Positions 17,201-25,876 are shown, counted from the first letter of the stretch. The stretch: 64,000 nt of DNA from Rhodospirillales bacterium (GCA_017304945.1 JAFKLG010000068.1:33330-97329), one strand, 5' to 3'. The notes: generated by a model not told the origin, from the sequence alone. Made by a program: numbers and translations.

Positions 17201-18123
17201 GGCGACAGTCCCTGCTGCCAGGCCGGGGTCGCGACGAAGCCGAAGCCGCAGGCCGGATCGGCGGTGCTTTCGAGCCGGAACAGGAACAGCAGCCGGTAGA
17301 CCATCACCAGCGCCTCCCGCCAGAGCTGCGCCGCGAGCGGGGCGGGTTCGCTGGGATCGGCGCCGACCGGCGTGCCCGCCGAAGCGGCGCCGGCCGCGTG
17401 CAGGGCGGCGTTCTCCGGGTGGTCGAGCACCGCCTGGACGAAGGTCTCCACCGCGGCGCGCGCCTGAAGCCGCAGCATGCCGGTGACCCGCACCTGGGCG
17501 AGGCGGGCGGCGTCGAGCAGGGCGGGGAGCGCGGCGAGACCGGCGGGCGCGAGCAGCGCGAGCAGCAGCCGCACGCCATCCGGGGCCGTCGGCGTCGCGC
17601 AGGCGGCGAGCGGCAGTTCGATGCGGGTGTCGGACCGGGCCGGGTCGGCGAGCAGCAGGCACAGCACCGCCCCATCGGTCAGCAGGCCGGCGTGCTCCCC
17701 CCGCGCGCGCAGGACGCGGAAGGCGGCCCGCCGCGGGCTGCCGCGATCCACGCGCGTGCCGCGGCCGGCGTCGGGCGCGAGGTCGGCCGCCGCGAAGCTG
17801 CGCAGCGCGGTCCCGTCGGCGGCATGGCTGAGCCAGCCGCCATCCTCCAAACCCTCCCGCGTCGGCACCGGCGGCTGCCGCCGCGGCCCGCGATACCCCG
17901 CGCAGGCCAGGATCGGGGCGAGTACCTGGGCGTGGAGGCGGGCCGGACCGGTTTCGCTGCCCAACCGGCGCAGCCCCGTCGCCACGCGCGCCCAACCGGC
18001 CGGCGGGGCGGGCAACAGGCGGCGGCGCAGCAATTCCTGCGGCAGGTCGAGCCGCAGGAAGGACTCGGTCAACGCCGACCCGATCACCCGGCAGTCGGCG
18101 AGGTCCGGCAGCGCCCCGCTCAC
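14221..18123 (-). CDS. Large N6-adenine DNA methyltransferase (DrmMI/Eco57I-type)
   Basis: A 1300-residue putative adenine methylase. The N-terminal 470 residues form the domain usual in this family (VYRLLFLFRLESTADP near 285, RIQYGALDVEELGRVYE near 400). GAFYTPHPLVRLLVERSL near 474 opens the catalytic domain; SAM motif I is DPATGSGHFL near 517 and catalytic motif IV is NPPWG near 804. The remaining 450 residues probably hold the target-recognition domain. No clear nuclease motif was seen. It starts with GTG at 18123, overlapping the helicase stop by 4 bp (GTGA), so the two are translationally coupled. The pair resembles DrmMI with DrmD of DISARM class 1. A type IIG enzyme is a less likely reading. 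Confidence 0.88.
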   Translation of the reverse strand: MSGALPDLADCRVIGSALTESFLRLDLPQELLRRRLLPAPPAGWARVATGLRRLGSETGPARLHAQVLAPILACAGYRGPRRQPPVPTREGLEDGGWLSHAADGTALRSFAAADLAPDAGRGTRVDRGSPRRAAFRVLRARGEHAGLLTDGAVLCLLLADPARSDTRIELPLAACATPTAPDGVRLLLALLAPAGLAALPALLDAARLAQVRVTGMLRLQARAAVETFVQAVLDHPENAALHAAGAASAGTPVGADPSEPAPLAAQLWREALVMVYRLLFLFRLESTADPACGFGFVATPAWQQGLSPLRALAPLARRVLDQGAETARMLEDGLRATFRAVRDGLDCADLSIPPLGGALFGPAATPLLDAARWGERGVASLLDRLLWTEPGAEARARIQYGALDVEELGRVYEALLDLEPAIADRKLVRLRRGRLEAVVPAADARTAEGIVAVETIPAGRFLLRPGLGRKASGAFYTPHPLVRLLVERSLAPLIDARSPRDDPHPAALLALKLLDPATGSGHFLVEACRVLGEALHAACRRCDMLAAEAERAAPEASAAERLRLTARAALLRGRIGALPDPDRSLAAYLPSRGGGALAEARAAALCRRLVAVHCLYGVDRNPLAVELAKLSLWLESHAEGLPLTFLDHRLLVGDSLAGPFLADLATLPVGGEPLDPLLARGVTARLAAVRDTALAEIAALDATLGRDVADLALKQQAAARLADTLGPLRRLARAWSGAAALRRRDGDDAWLALARAVAETGAWPDRLTEAQAALEAAGAEALSFDLQFPDVFAAGGFDAVIGNPPWGVLQPLAKDFAAGWDLRILDAPTKAARAAIEARVLADPAVAAAFAAYRAGFARQKALADRLFHHQRATLGHEATGGNLDTYRLFAERAVQLAGPAGAIGLLLPSAFHANEGSTGVRRLFLERTQWETCWSFENRRKLFDIDSRAKFALVVARRPGPTVAIDAAFYLTDPAELTQPDRRLRLDPALLAASGPHLALPELRSATDLAVLQRLERGAAASGGPDRGTAAPCAAPTRLSASPAAPTRLEAWCAASGIGFGTDLHMTADSASFRPVGQGLPMHEGKSFHQFTDAWQSGPRYAVPAAALSPRTVAAARHYRLAFRDVARSTDERTAIAMIAPPGVVFGHTAVVERTPQQRPIGAALLLCALMNSFAFDWLVRQKAAAHLSLYLVGSLPLPALEAAAAAFLADAALRLCCNHAGYAALWTAETGRRRSTWPVLAAPAARWALRAEMDAVVAQAYGLTRAAYAHMLASFSHRSWPEAPALCLAAFDRGRRAG

Positions 18124-21100
18124 GCCGGACCGCGCAGCAGCAGGCCGATCGGGGAGAGCTGCAGCGTCTCCCAGGCGAGGCGGCGCTGGCGCCCCTCGCT
18201 GCGGGCGCGCGCCAGGGCGAGCACCTCGTTGGCGGCCTGGCGCTGCGCCGGCGTGGCGGCCGGATCGGCGGCGAACAGGCCGAGACGCCGCAGCGGATCC
18301 GGATCCGTCCGCCAGTCCGGCGCCGCGGGTCCGGCGAACAGGTCGGCGAGGCGCGGCTGCACCGGCCCGCAGAGCGCGGCAGCGCGATGGCGCAGCCATG
18401 TCTCGAGCGTGCCTGCCTCCGCCGCGGCCGCGGCTTCCCGCTCCGCCCGCAGCCGGTCGGCGAGCTGCATGGCGGCGGTCCGGACAACGTGCTCCGCTTC
18501 GGGCAGGCGGCGCGTGGCCCAGCCGGCGAAGTGCCGCTCCCAGACCGTGGCGGGGGCCTCGGCGGTCGCCACGGCGCGGCGCCGGGTGGCTGCGCCGTCG
18601 GCGGCGGCGGTGTCGAACCAGGCCGCCGCATCGTGCAGCACCGCCGGGGGCGCGTCCGGCCGCAGCCGCACGGCGAGCACGCGCTGCCAAGCCAGGATCG
18701 ACCCGGCATGCAGGGAGGCGGCATAGGTCACCACCGCCTCGACGCCGCCGTCGGAGCGGATCGCCGCCACCACCGGTTCGGCCTGCCGCATGCGGTCGAT
18801 GCAGCGCCGCACCAGCGGATGCGCGCGGCCGATCTCGGTCGGGTCGAGCGTCCCCCGCGCCGGATCCCAGCCGGCCAAGCCCGCGAGATCCGGTGCCCAG
18901 GCGGCCGGGACGCGCACCAGGCCTGGCTCCTCGGGCGCCCGCGCATGCACGGGCGGTTCGGCACCGCCTCGCCGCGGCGGCGGAGCGGACGGCACCTCGC
19001 CCTGCTCGCTCGCGAGGGCGGCGCGGACGAACCCGGCCAGGTCCACGCCCGCCGCGACGACGCGGCTGCGCCGCACCGCGCGTTCCGCCGTCTCGAGCCG
19101 CGCCGCGTCCGCCTGCAGCCCCTGGCCGGCCAACCAGCCGTGCCGCAGCGCCATGCGCTCGAACCCGTCATAGGCTCGGTCGATCTCGCGCAGCAGGTCG
19201 CGGAACGCCGCCGCCTGGGACGCCTCCGCCGACCGGTCCAGGGTCGGCATCGCCGCGCGCGGGTCCGGAAACAGCGAGGCCTGCGGCTCCGCCAGGGCCT
19301 GGTCTATGCGCCCATCCGGCCGCCTCGCGAACCAGCCGGAGCCCGGGGGGATCGGCGAGCCCTCCGGCCCCGGCGACAAGGCGGCCTGGGCTTCCGCGAA
19401 CGCGTCGTCCGGTTCCGCCGCCGGCTGCCCCAGCGTGTCCGGCATGAAGGTCAGCGCCGCGCGGGCCTTCTCGTATTTGCCGATCAGCCGCAGCAGCAGC
19501 GCTTCCTCGAACGTGTCGGCGAGATACAAATAGCGGATCAGCGGCTCCGCCACCTGGCCATAGCGGTCGATGCGGCCGTTGCGCTGCTCCAGCCGGTTCG
19601 GGTTGTAGGGCAGGTCGAGATGGATCAGGTCGCGACAGCGCCGGTGCAGGTTCAGCCCCTCGGCGAGCGAGTCGGTGCTCACCAGGATCACCTCGTCCGC
19701 CGAGGCGCATCGCTCCGCGGCGGCGGTGCGGGCCGCCTCGTCGTCGACGCCGCTGATCGCCAGCACCTCGCCGCCGATCCCGGCCGCGCGCAGGGCGGCA
19801 CAGGCCGCATCCTGGCTGTCCGCGTATTCCGTGTAGACCAGCACGTTCGCGCGCGGCCGATCGGCGCGGATGGCGCGCACCGCCGCCACCAGCCCGGCGA
19901 GCTTGGGATCCTGCGCCGCCGCCGCCTCGCCCAGCGCGATCAGCCCCTGCAAGGCGGTCGCCTCGCCGCCCGAGAGCCGCGCCGCGATGTCCTCGGCCTC
20001 CAGCGCGGCGAGTTCCGCCTCGTCCGCGGCCGGCAGCACGCCGTAGCGGGCGAGCTTGCGGCGATAGGCATGCAGCGCGCGAGCGCGCTCCCGCGCTTCC
20101 GCGGCGTCGCCCTGCCCCAGGCGCGCCGCGACCACACGCAGCGTCGCGACGCAGGCGGCGATGGTGGAGACCGACCGCTTCAGCAGCGCGACGAAGGCCA
20201 GCGCCTCCCCACCGCGCGCGGCGAGCCGCGGCAGCACCAGCGCCGACAGCGCCGCGTGGAAGCGCCGCACCGCCGGATGCGGCATGGCGATCGCCACCGG
20301 AACCACCTGCCGCGCGCGGAACAGCGGCGCGCCGGTGCGCCGGTCGCGCAAATGCTGCTTCAGCCGGCGCACCACGTGGCGGCGATAGGCGGTGCCGTCC
20401 GGCAGTCCCGCCGCGTCCACCAGGCTGGGATCGAGCAGCGCCAGCAGGGAGCCGAAATGCGCGTCGTCCCCGTCATGCGGCGTGGCGGTGAGCAGCAGCA
20501 GCCCGTCGCCGGTGCGCGCCAGCACCTCGGCCAGGCGCCGGCGCTGGGTGACGTCGCGCGACGCCGCGGCACCGACGCAATGATGCGCCTCGTCGATGAT
20601 CACCAGGTCCCAGGCGGTGCGCTCGAGTTCCTGCAGCACGTGCTCCTGCTTGGCGAAGTCGAGCGCGGTCAGGCACAACGGCACCGCGTCGAACGGATTG
20701 CCGCCGCGCTCGCGCACCCGCCGCTCCGCCTCCAGCGCCGCGGCATGGGTGATCGGCTGGAAGCGCAGGTCGAAGCGCAGCCGCAGCTCCTGCTCCCATT
20801 GCCGCAGCAGCGCGCCGGCCGGCGCCACCACCAGGATGCGGTGTGCCCGCCGCCGCGCGATCAGATCGGAGGCGATCACCCCCGCCTCGCCCGTCTTGCC
20901 CAGACCCACACCATCGGCCAGCAGCAGGCGTGGCCGCGGCAGTTCCAGCGCGCGCAGCATCGGCACGAGCTGGTAGGGCTCGAGCGCCACCCGCCCCGGC
21001 GCGGCGGCGAGCAGCGTGCCCGCCCCCGGCACCTGGTCGAGCAGGCAGGCCATGTGGTGCAGCCGCCATTGCGCGAGCGGCTGCACCCGCGCGGGGTCCA

Positions 21101-21194
21101 GCGCCGTGGCCAGCGGCGTCACCGGCTCGTGCGGGGTCAGCAGCGTCCAGGTCAGGCCGCGCGCCGCGACCCGCTGCCCTGCCGCAATCTGCAT
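18120..21194 (-). CDS. SNF2-family helicase (DrmD-like)
   Basis: A 1024-residue superfamily 2 helicase/translocase. Motif I is ADGVGLGKTGEAG near residue 98, motif II IIDEAHH near 201, motif III LLTATPHDG near 245, and the C-terminal lobe ends in QRNGRIDRYGQ near 540, the SNF2-type motif VI. The last 400 residues have no motif I recognise; they contain the segment IGRAHPLVRRCIDRM seen in DrmD-type helicases. In DISARM, DrmD accompanies a methylase of the type encoded directly downstream. Here the two genes stand alone between metabolic genes. ATG at 21194 is used; the divergent SDR gene starts 91 bp away. Confidence 0.87.
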   Translation of the reverse strand: MQIAAGQRVAARGLTWTLLTPHEPVTPLATALDPARVQPLAQWRLHHMACLLDQVPGAGTLLAAAPGRVALEPYQLVPMLRALELPRPRLLLADGVGLGKTGEAGVIASDLIARRRAHRILVVAPAGALLRQWEQELRLRFDLRFQPITHAAALEAERRVRERGGNPFDAVPLCLTALDFAKQEHVLQELERTAWDLVIIDEAHHCVGAAASRDVTQRRRLAEVLARTGDGLLLLTATPHDGDDAHFGSLLALLDPSLVDAAGLPDGTAYRRHVVRRLKQHLRDRRTGAPLFRARQVVPVAIAMPHPAVRRFHAALSALVLPRLAARGGEALAFVALLKRSVSTIAACVATLRVVAARLGQGDAAEARERARALHAYRRKLARYGVLPAADEAELAALEAEDIAARLSGGEATALQGLIALGEAAAAQDPKLAGLVAAVRAIRADRPRANVLVYTEYADSQDAACAALRAAGIGGEVLAISGVDDEAARTAAAERCASADEVILVSTDSLAEGLNLHRRCRDLIHLDLPYNPNRLEQRNGRIDRYGQVAEPLIRYLYLADTFEEALLLRLIGKYEKARAALTFMPDTLGQPAAEPDDAFAEAQAALSPGPEGSPIPPGSGWFARRPDGRIDQALAEPQASLFPDPRAAMPTLDRSAEASQAAAFRDLLREIDRAYDGFERMALRHGWLAGQGLQADAARLETAERAVRRSRVVAAGVDLAGFVRAALASEQGEVPSAPPPRRGGAEPPVHARAPEEPGLVRVPAAWAPDLAGLAGWDPARGTLDPTEIGRAHPLVRRCIDRMRQAEPVVAAIRSDGGVEAVVTYAASLHAGSILAWQRVLAVRLRPDAPPAVLHDAAAWFDTAAADGAATRRRAVATAEAPATVWERHFAGWATRRLPEAEHVVRTAAMQLADRLRAEREAAAAAEAGTLETWLRHRAAALCGPVQPRLADLFAGPAAPDWRTDPDPLRRLGLFAADPAATPAQRQAANEVLALARARSEGRQRRLAWETLQLSPIGLLLRGPA

Positions 21195-21285
21195 GTCTTG
21201 CCGGACCGCCGTCGTTCGGGGGAAACCCGCCGGGGCGGCACGACATCACGTCGCGATTGCCGTTCGGTTAAGGGAGGCAACGAAC

Positions 21286-22101
21286 ATGGCGGATCCACGC
21301 TTTGCCGGGAAAGTCGGACTGGTCGCGGGCGGCGCCTCGGGGATCGGCCGCGCGATCGCACGCGGATTGCACGCAAACGGCGCGCAGGTGGTGGCGGGCG
21401 ACCTGGACGCGGACGGTCTCGCCGCCCTGGCCGCGGAACTGGGCGAGGGCTTCGCCTGGACCCGCAGCGACGTGACGCGGGAAGCCGATGCCGAGGCGCT
21501 GGTCGCGCTCGCGGCAACCCGGTTCGGCGGGCTCGACCTCGCGTTCAACGTCGCCGGTGCCTCCCGGCCCGGCTACATCGTCGACCTCGCCGAAGCCGAT
21601 TGGGACTTCACGGTCGATCTCTGCCTCAAGGGCGTGTTCCTCGGCATGAAGCACCAGGCGCGACAGATGATGCGCGGCGGGGCGGCGGGGCGCAGCGGCG
21701 CCGCCATCGTCAACATCGCCTCGCTGAACGCGCATGTGCCCATGCATGGCGGCTCCGCCTACGTGGCCGCCAAGGCGGGGGTCGAGATGCTGAGCCGGAA
21801 CGGCGCGCTCGAGTTCGCGCCGTTCGGCATCCGGGTGAACGCGGTGCTGCCCGGCCTCGTGCAGACGCCGCTCACCCGCCGGCATTTCGACAACCCGGAC
21901 GCGCATGCCGCGTTTCTGGAGCGCATCCCGCTCGGCCGCGCCGCCCAGCCGGAGGAGATCGCCGGCCCGGCGCTGTTCCTGGCGAGCCCCGACGCGGCCT
22001 ATGTCTCCGGCGCCAGCCTGCTGGTGGATGGCGCCTGGGCGGTCAGCGGCTACCCGGACATGCGCCCGTTCCGCGGCCCGGTCGCCTGGAACGCGCGCTG
22101 A
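21286..22101 (+). CDS. Short-chain dehydrogenase/reductase (SDR family)
   Basis: A 271-residue NAD(P)-dependent oxidoreductase. The Rossmann motif GGASGIGRAI begins at residue 15 and the acidic D at the end of strand 2 (AGDLDADG) favours NAD. NVAGASRP, the catalytic serine in NIASLNAH, and Y159/K163 in SAYVAAKAG complete the classical SDR active site; the C-terminus has the usual VSGASLLVDGAW. The substrate is unknown. ATG at 21286 is supported by AGGGAGG eight bases upstream. It is divergent from the helicase gene and 212 bp before the glucosidase gene. Confidence 0.9.
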   Translation: MADPRFAGKVGLVAGGASGIGRAIARGLHANGAQVVAGDLDADGLAALAAELGEGFAWTRSDVTREADAEALVALAATRFGGLDLAFNVAGASRPGYIVDLAEADWDFTVDLCLKGVFLGMKHQARQMMRGGAAGRSGAAIVNIASLNAHVPMHGGSAYVAAKAGVEMLSRNGALEFAPFGIRVNAVLPGLVQTPLTRRHFDNPDAHAAFLERIPLGRAAQPEEIAGPALFLASPDAAYVSGASLLVDGAWAVSGYPDMRPFRGPVAWNAR

Positions 22102-22313
22102 TCCCAGCCCTCGGCTGACCCCACCGGGAGCACGGTCAGGGGCAGAACGATCACGCTGGCGTGCGTCTGCCCCCGCCGCTGCGATTCGGCTGTTGCCGCA
22201 TCGCAGCATGTGCTTTCCACGCCACCGCGCATGCCGCAAACATGCACTACTCGCATTCCGTCCTTGGACCATTGCGGACTCGCGAAGTACACGGCGTCGT
22301 GAGGAGAATCCAA

Positions 22314-23957
22314 ATGGCCAAGACCGAATGGTGGCGCGGCGCGACGATCTACCAGGTCTATCCGCGCAGCTTCCTGGACACGAACGGCGACGGCGTGGGC
22401 GACCTGCCCGGCATCACCGCTCGCATGCCCTATATCGCCGCGCTGGGCGTGGACGCGATCTGGCTGTGCCCGTTCTTCCCCTCGCCGCAGGCCGATTTCG
22501 GCTACGACGTCAGCGACTATACCGGAGTCGATCCGCGCTTCGGCTCGCTCGCCGACTTCGACTCCCTGCTCGCCCGCGCCCACGGGCTGGGCCTGCGGGT
22601 GCTGATCGACCAGGTCTGGAGCCACAGCTCCGACCGCCACCCGTGGTTCCGCGAGAGCCGGTCCAGCCGCGACAATGCACGCGCCGACTGGTACGTCTGG
22701 GCCGATCCGGCGCCGGACGGCACGCCGCCCAACAACTGGCTGTCGGTGTTCGGCGGCGCCGCATGGACCTGGGAGCCGCGGCGGCGGCAATACTACCTGC
22801 ACCACTTCCTGTCGCAGCAGCCGGCCTTCAATCTGCACAACCCCGCGGTGATGGATGCGCTGCTCCAGGCGGGCGCGTTCTGGCTCGACCGGGGCGTGGA
22901 CGGGTTCCGCCTGGATGCCGTCGACTTCCTGCTGCACGACCGCGCGCTGCGGTCCAACCCGCCCGCCCCCTGGACCGGCCCCACACCGGCCAAGCTGTTC
23001 GCGCTGCAGGAACACCGGCACGACATGCTGCAGCCCGAGGCCACCGGCCTGCTCGCGCGCATCCGCGGCCTGCTCGACCGCTATCCCGGCCGTGTCGCGC
23101 TGGGGGAGATCTCGAGCCAGCCCGGTGCCTACAACCGCGTGCTCAGTTGCACCGCCGGCCAGGACCGGCTGCACATGGCCTACACGCTGAGCCCGCTGCG
23201 CGGCGCGTTCGACTGGACCACCGTCTCCGCCCTGGTCGACGCCCAGGCCGAGGCCGCGGATGGCTGGCCTTGCTGGTCGTTCAGCAACCACGACGTGGAG
23301 CGCGCGGTCAGCCGCTGGAACCCGGAACGGGGCAGTGCGCCGCCCAGCCCGGGTTTCGCGCGCCTGCTGATGGCGCTGCTGCTCTCCCTGCGCGGGTCGG
23401 TCTGCCTCTACCAGGGCGAGGAGCTCGGTCTCGGCGAAGCCGTCCTGAAGCAGCACGAGCTGCGCGACCCGTTCGGCATCGCCTACTGGCCCGAGTTCCG
23501 CGGCCGCGACGGCAGCCGCACCCCGATGCCCTGGGCCCAGCATGAACCGCAGGCCGGCTTCAGCCATGGCACCCCCTGGCTGCCGGTCGGCGCGGAGCAT
23601 CGGCGGCAGGCGGTGGACGTGCAGGAGGCGGACCCGCACTCCCTGCTGCATTGGACCCGCGACTTCCTGGCCTGGCGCCGCGCCCAGCCCGCCCTGCGCT
23701 ACGGCACGCTGACCTCGCTCGGCCTGCCCGCGCCGCTGGTGGGCTTCGTGCGCCGGCACGAGCAGGAGGCGGTGATGTGCGTGTTCAACCTGTCGAACCA
23801 GCCGGTGGCACTGGACCCGTCGCTGCTGGAGGGAACCAGCCCGCTGCACGCGGGCGGCGTGCCGGTGGTCACGGGCGGAACGTTGCCGCCGTTCGGAGCG
23901 TCCTTCGCCCGCGTGCCGGTGCTGCAGCCGGCTCCCGCGCTGATCCCGACTGCCTGA
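22314..23957 (+). CDS. Alpha-glucosidase, glycoside hydrolase family 13
   Basis: A 547-residue GH13 enzyme of the oligo-1,6-glucosidase/alpha-glucosidase subgroup that hydrolyses terminal alpha-glucosides, probably in the cytoplasm as no signal peptide is seen. The (beta/alpha)8 barrel opens with WWRGATIYQVYPRSF; the nucleophile is D201 (GFRLDAVD), the acid/base E265 (LGEISS) and the transition-state stabiliser D327 (SNHDVERA). A beta-sheet C-domain follows from about residue 460. GAGGAGAATCCAA precedes the ATG at 22314. The stop codon and last codon are included in a 19-bp sequence repeated 67 bp later. Confidence 0.92.
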   Translation: MAKTEWWRGATIYQVYPRSFLDTNGDGVGDLPGITARMPYIAALGVDAIWLCPFFPSPQADFGYDVSDYTGVDPRFGSLADFDSLLARAHGLGLRVLIDQVWSHSSDRHPWFRESRSSRDNARADWYVWADPAPDGTPPNNWLSVFGGAAWTWEPRRRQYYLHHFLSQQPAFNLHNPAVMDALLQAGAFWLDRGVDGFRLDAVDFLLHDRALRSNPPAPWTGPTPAKLFALQEHRHDMLQPEATGLLARIRGLLDRYPGRVALGEISSQPGAYNRVLSCTAGQDRLHMAYTLSPLRGAFDWTTVSALVDAQAEAADGWPCWSFSNHDVERAVSRWNPERGSAPPSPGFARLLMALLLSLRGSVCLYQGEELGLGEAVLKQHELRDPFGIAYWPEFRGRDGSRTPMPWAQHEPQAGFSHGTPWLPVGAEHRRQAVDVQEADPHSLLHWTRDFLAWRRAQPALRYGTLTSLGLPAPLVGFVRRHEQEAVMCVFNLSNQPVALDPSLLEGTSPLHAGGVPVVTGGTLPPFGASFARVPVLQPAPALIPTA

Positions 23958-24037
23958 CGGCTCGCCCGCTGACGCGACCCGCCCCGCCCGATCGGTCGCC
24001 CGTTTCCACGACCCGCCCGCCTGACGGCTCGCCCGCT
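23952..24037. repeat. 19-bp direct repeat spanning a gene end
   Basis: GCCTGACGGCTCGCCCGCT occurs at 23952-23970 and again exactly at 24019-24037. The first copy contains the stop codon of the glucosidase gene; the second lies in the non-coding gap. The interval between is GC-rich with no gene. Confidence 0.75.
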
Positions 24038-24131
24038 TTGGCCGGTCCGGCGCGGGCGTCGAGGCGGGGTGGCCGAGCGGCTGGGCAGGGTCGAGGGGTG
24101 GGCCGGGGCGGCGCGCGCGTCGGCCGGAGGC

Positions 24132-24380
24132 TCAGGCGACGGCGACGCAGCCGGCCGGCTTCACCTTGCGTTGGGTCGCGGCGGGGAAGCGCGCCAGCTT
24201 GTCGGCGGGGCGCACCGGCCGGCGCACCAACTCGCCGCCGCAATTGGGGCAACGACCGCCGAGCACGCCCTCGGCGCAGGTGACGCAGAAGGTGCACTCG
24301 AACGAGCAGATCCGCGCCTCCAGGCTCGCGGGCGGCAGGTCACGGTCACAGCACTCGCATCCAGGTCGCAGCTCGAGCAT
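24132..24380 (-). CDS. DUF1272 family cysteine-rich small protein
   Basis: An 82-residue protein with the DUF1272 signature: MLELRPGCECCDRDLPP at the start, then CSFECTFCVTC and CPNCGGELVRRP. The paired cysteines (CxxC at three places) should bind one or two zinc ions as a treble-clef or ribbon. The family has no known function. The C-terminal 20 residues are basic and disordered-looking. It is downstream of and in the same direction as the GST gene, 159 bp away. Confidence 0.8.
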   Translation of the reverse strand: MLELRPGCECCDRDLPPASLEARICSFECTFCVTCAEGVLGGRCPNCGGELVRRPVRPADKLARFPAATQRKVKPAGCVAVA

Positions 24381-24539
24381 CCGGTTCCCTCCGTCATCGG
24401 CGGCCGACCCTGGCGGCCGGACCGCGCGCTATCCCAGGACCGCCCCGCGTCGGCACGGGCGGACCAATCCCAGCCGGCCGCGCGGGCGCCCCCTGCGTGA
24501 GGCCCCGGGACCGGCCCCAGGTACCAACCCCCGTCCGGC

Positions 24540-25157
24540 CTACTTCACCAGCGCGTCGTCGATCTCGTTGGCGCGCTGCGCCGCCGGCCGGGCGCTGACC
24601 CGGCGCCAGTAGGTTTCGAAGGCCGGCCGCTTCTCCAGGATGCCGAACTGCATGCCGAAGCCGATATGCGACCCGACATACACGTCGGCCGCGCTGAACG
24701 TGTCCCCGGCCAGGTACTCGCCTGCGGAGACCGCCGCCTCCAGCGTATCCAGCGTCGCCGCATAGGTGCCGTAGCCGACCATCCGCTCCCGCTCCGCCGG
24801 CACCTCCAGCCCGAGAACGCGGTCGGTGGTGGCGGCTTCCAGCGGGCCGGCGGCGAAGAACAGCCAGCGGAAATACGGGCCACGCCGCTTGTCGCCGATC
24901 GGCGGCGCCAGGCCCGCGGCGGGAAACACGTCCGCCAGATAGGCGCAGATCGCCGCGCATTCCGTCACGACCACGCCGCCATGCGTGATGGCAGGCACTT
25001 TCGCCATCGGGTTGATGGCGCGATAGGACGCGGACTTCATGGTGTCGTCATAGCCGAGGAGCTCGGTGCGGTAGGGGGCGCCCACCTCCTCCAGCATCCA
25101 GCGCACGATGCGGCCGCGGGATTGGGGGTGGGTGTAGAACACCAACTCGTCGCTCAT
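24540..25157 (-). CDS. Glutathione S-transferase family protein
   Basis: A 205-residue cytosolic GST. The N-terminal thioredoxin-like domain carries LVFYTHPQSRGRIVRWMLEEVG, the glutathione-binding cis-proline loop KVPAI and the TECAAICAYLAD helix; the all-helical second domain has the N-capping box in FSAADVYVGSHIGFGMQFG. Serine or tyrosine near the N-terminus would be the activating residue, but the class cannot be fixed. ATG at 25157 is preceded by GGAGAGGAGACGCC. It faces away from the VOC gene across 206 bp without other features. Confidence 0.9.
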   Translation of the reverse strand: MSDELVFYTHPQSRGRIVRWMLEEVGAPYRTELLGYDDTMKSASYRAINPMAKVPAITHGGVVVTECAAICAYLADVFPAAGLAPPIGDKRRGPYFRWLFFAAGPLEAATTDRVLGLEVPAERERMVGYGTYAATLDTLEAAVSAGEYLAGDTFSAADVYVGSHIGFGMQFGILEKRPAFETYWRRVSARPAAQRANEIDDALVK

Positions 25158-25364
25158 CCGGCGTCTCCTCTCCTTTGGACGGACGCCTTGCTATCACGAG
25201 ACCCGCCTGCGCGGGATCTGCATCTTCGCGCGATCGGCGCCCCTGGCGACCCGCGACCCGCGTCCCATCGCCGGCGCCCGGCCCACGCCCGGTCGCAACT
25301 CTGGCGTCCGATCGCGCGCCGGCTCATGCTGTCGCCGCAAGATCAACGGGAGCGGGAGAACGGC

Positions 25365-25790
25365 ATGCCGGCACTGTCCTTGAACCACTACACGATCCGG
25401 GTGCGCGACCTGGAAGCCACCAAGAGCTTCTACACCGACGTGGTCGGCCTCAGCGTGGGCGACCGTCCGCCGCTGCCGTTTCCCGGCTACTGGCTGTATT
25501 GCGGCGGTATCCCGACGGTGCACCTGATCGGCCATCGCGCCGAGGATCCGGTGATCGCCGACCAGCCCGGCCAGCCGGCGGAGACCGGGCGGCTGGACCA
25601 CATCGCCTTCGCCTGCGAGGGCCTGGCCGACATGAAGGCCAATCTCGGCCGCCGCGGGATCAAGTATGACGAGCGTGTCCTGCCGCGGATGAACATGACG
25701 CAGCTCTTCTACTACGACCCGGACGGGATCGCAGTGGAGTGCAACTTCCCGGCCGAGGAAACCGTCGCGCGATCCGGCTCCGGCTACTGA
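25365..25790 (+). CDS. VOC family protein (glyoxalase/dioxygenase superfamily)
   Basis: A 141-residue protein with two beta-alpha-beta-beta-beta modules of the vicinal oxygen chelate fold. LNHYTIRVRDLEATKSFYTDVVGL gives the first metal-site histidine, LDHIAFACEG the second, and DPDGIAVECNF the C-terminal glutamate ligand. Such proteins include glyoxalase I and extradiol dioxygenases; the reaction is not determinable here. ATG at 25365 follows AGCGGGAG; an upstream in-frame ATG at 25326 is less likely. Confidence 0.85.
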   Translation: MPALSLNHYTIRVRDLEATKSFYTDVVGLSVGDRPPLPFPGYWLYCGGIPTVHLIGHRAEDPVIADQPGQPAETGRLDHIAFACEGLADMKANLGRRGIKYDERVLPRMNMTQLFYYDPDGIAVECNFPAEETVARSGSGY

Positions 25791-25876
25791 TCGCTTCCCC
25801 CGCCGGCGGGCGCGCCGCATCCGGGAACGGGGCGGCCGCCGGGATCCGCGACTGAGGCGACCGTCGCGGGGGGTGT

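Noticed and set aside
18124..18690. Upstream extension of the methylase reading frame to 18690
   Set aside because: The extension overlaps 570 bp of the helicase gene in another frame; the GTGA junction at 18120-18123 is the natural start.
13795..18726. A 1643-codon open frame on the plus strand opposite the methylase
   Set aside because: Composition is Arg/Gly/Ala/Gln repeats with no family motif; it is the antisense shadow of a real gene in GC-rich DNA.
18387..22118. A 1243-codon plus-strand frame opposite the helicase and running into the SDR gene
   Set aside because: No recognisable domain, and it would overlap two well-supported genes.
24065..24110. GGTGGCCGAGCGG resembling the 5' part of a serine or leucine tRNA
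   Set aside because: No anticodon arm, T arm with GGTTCGA or acceptor stem can be folded from the following sequence.
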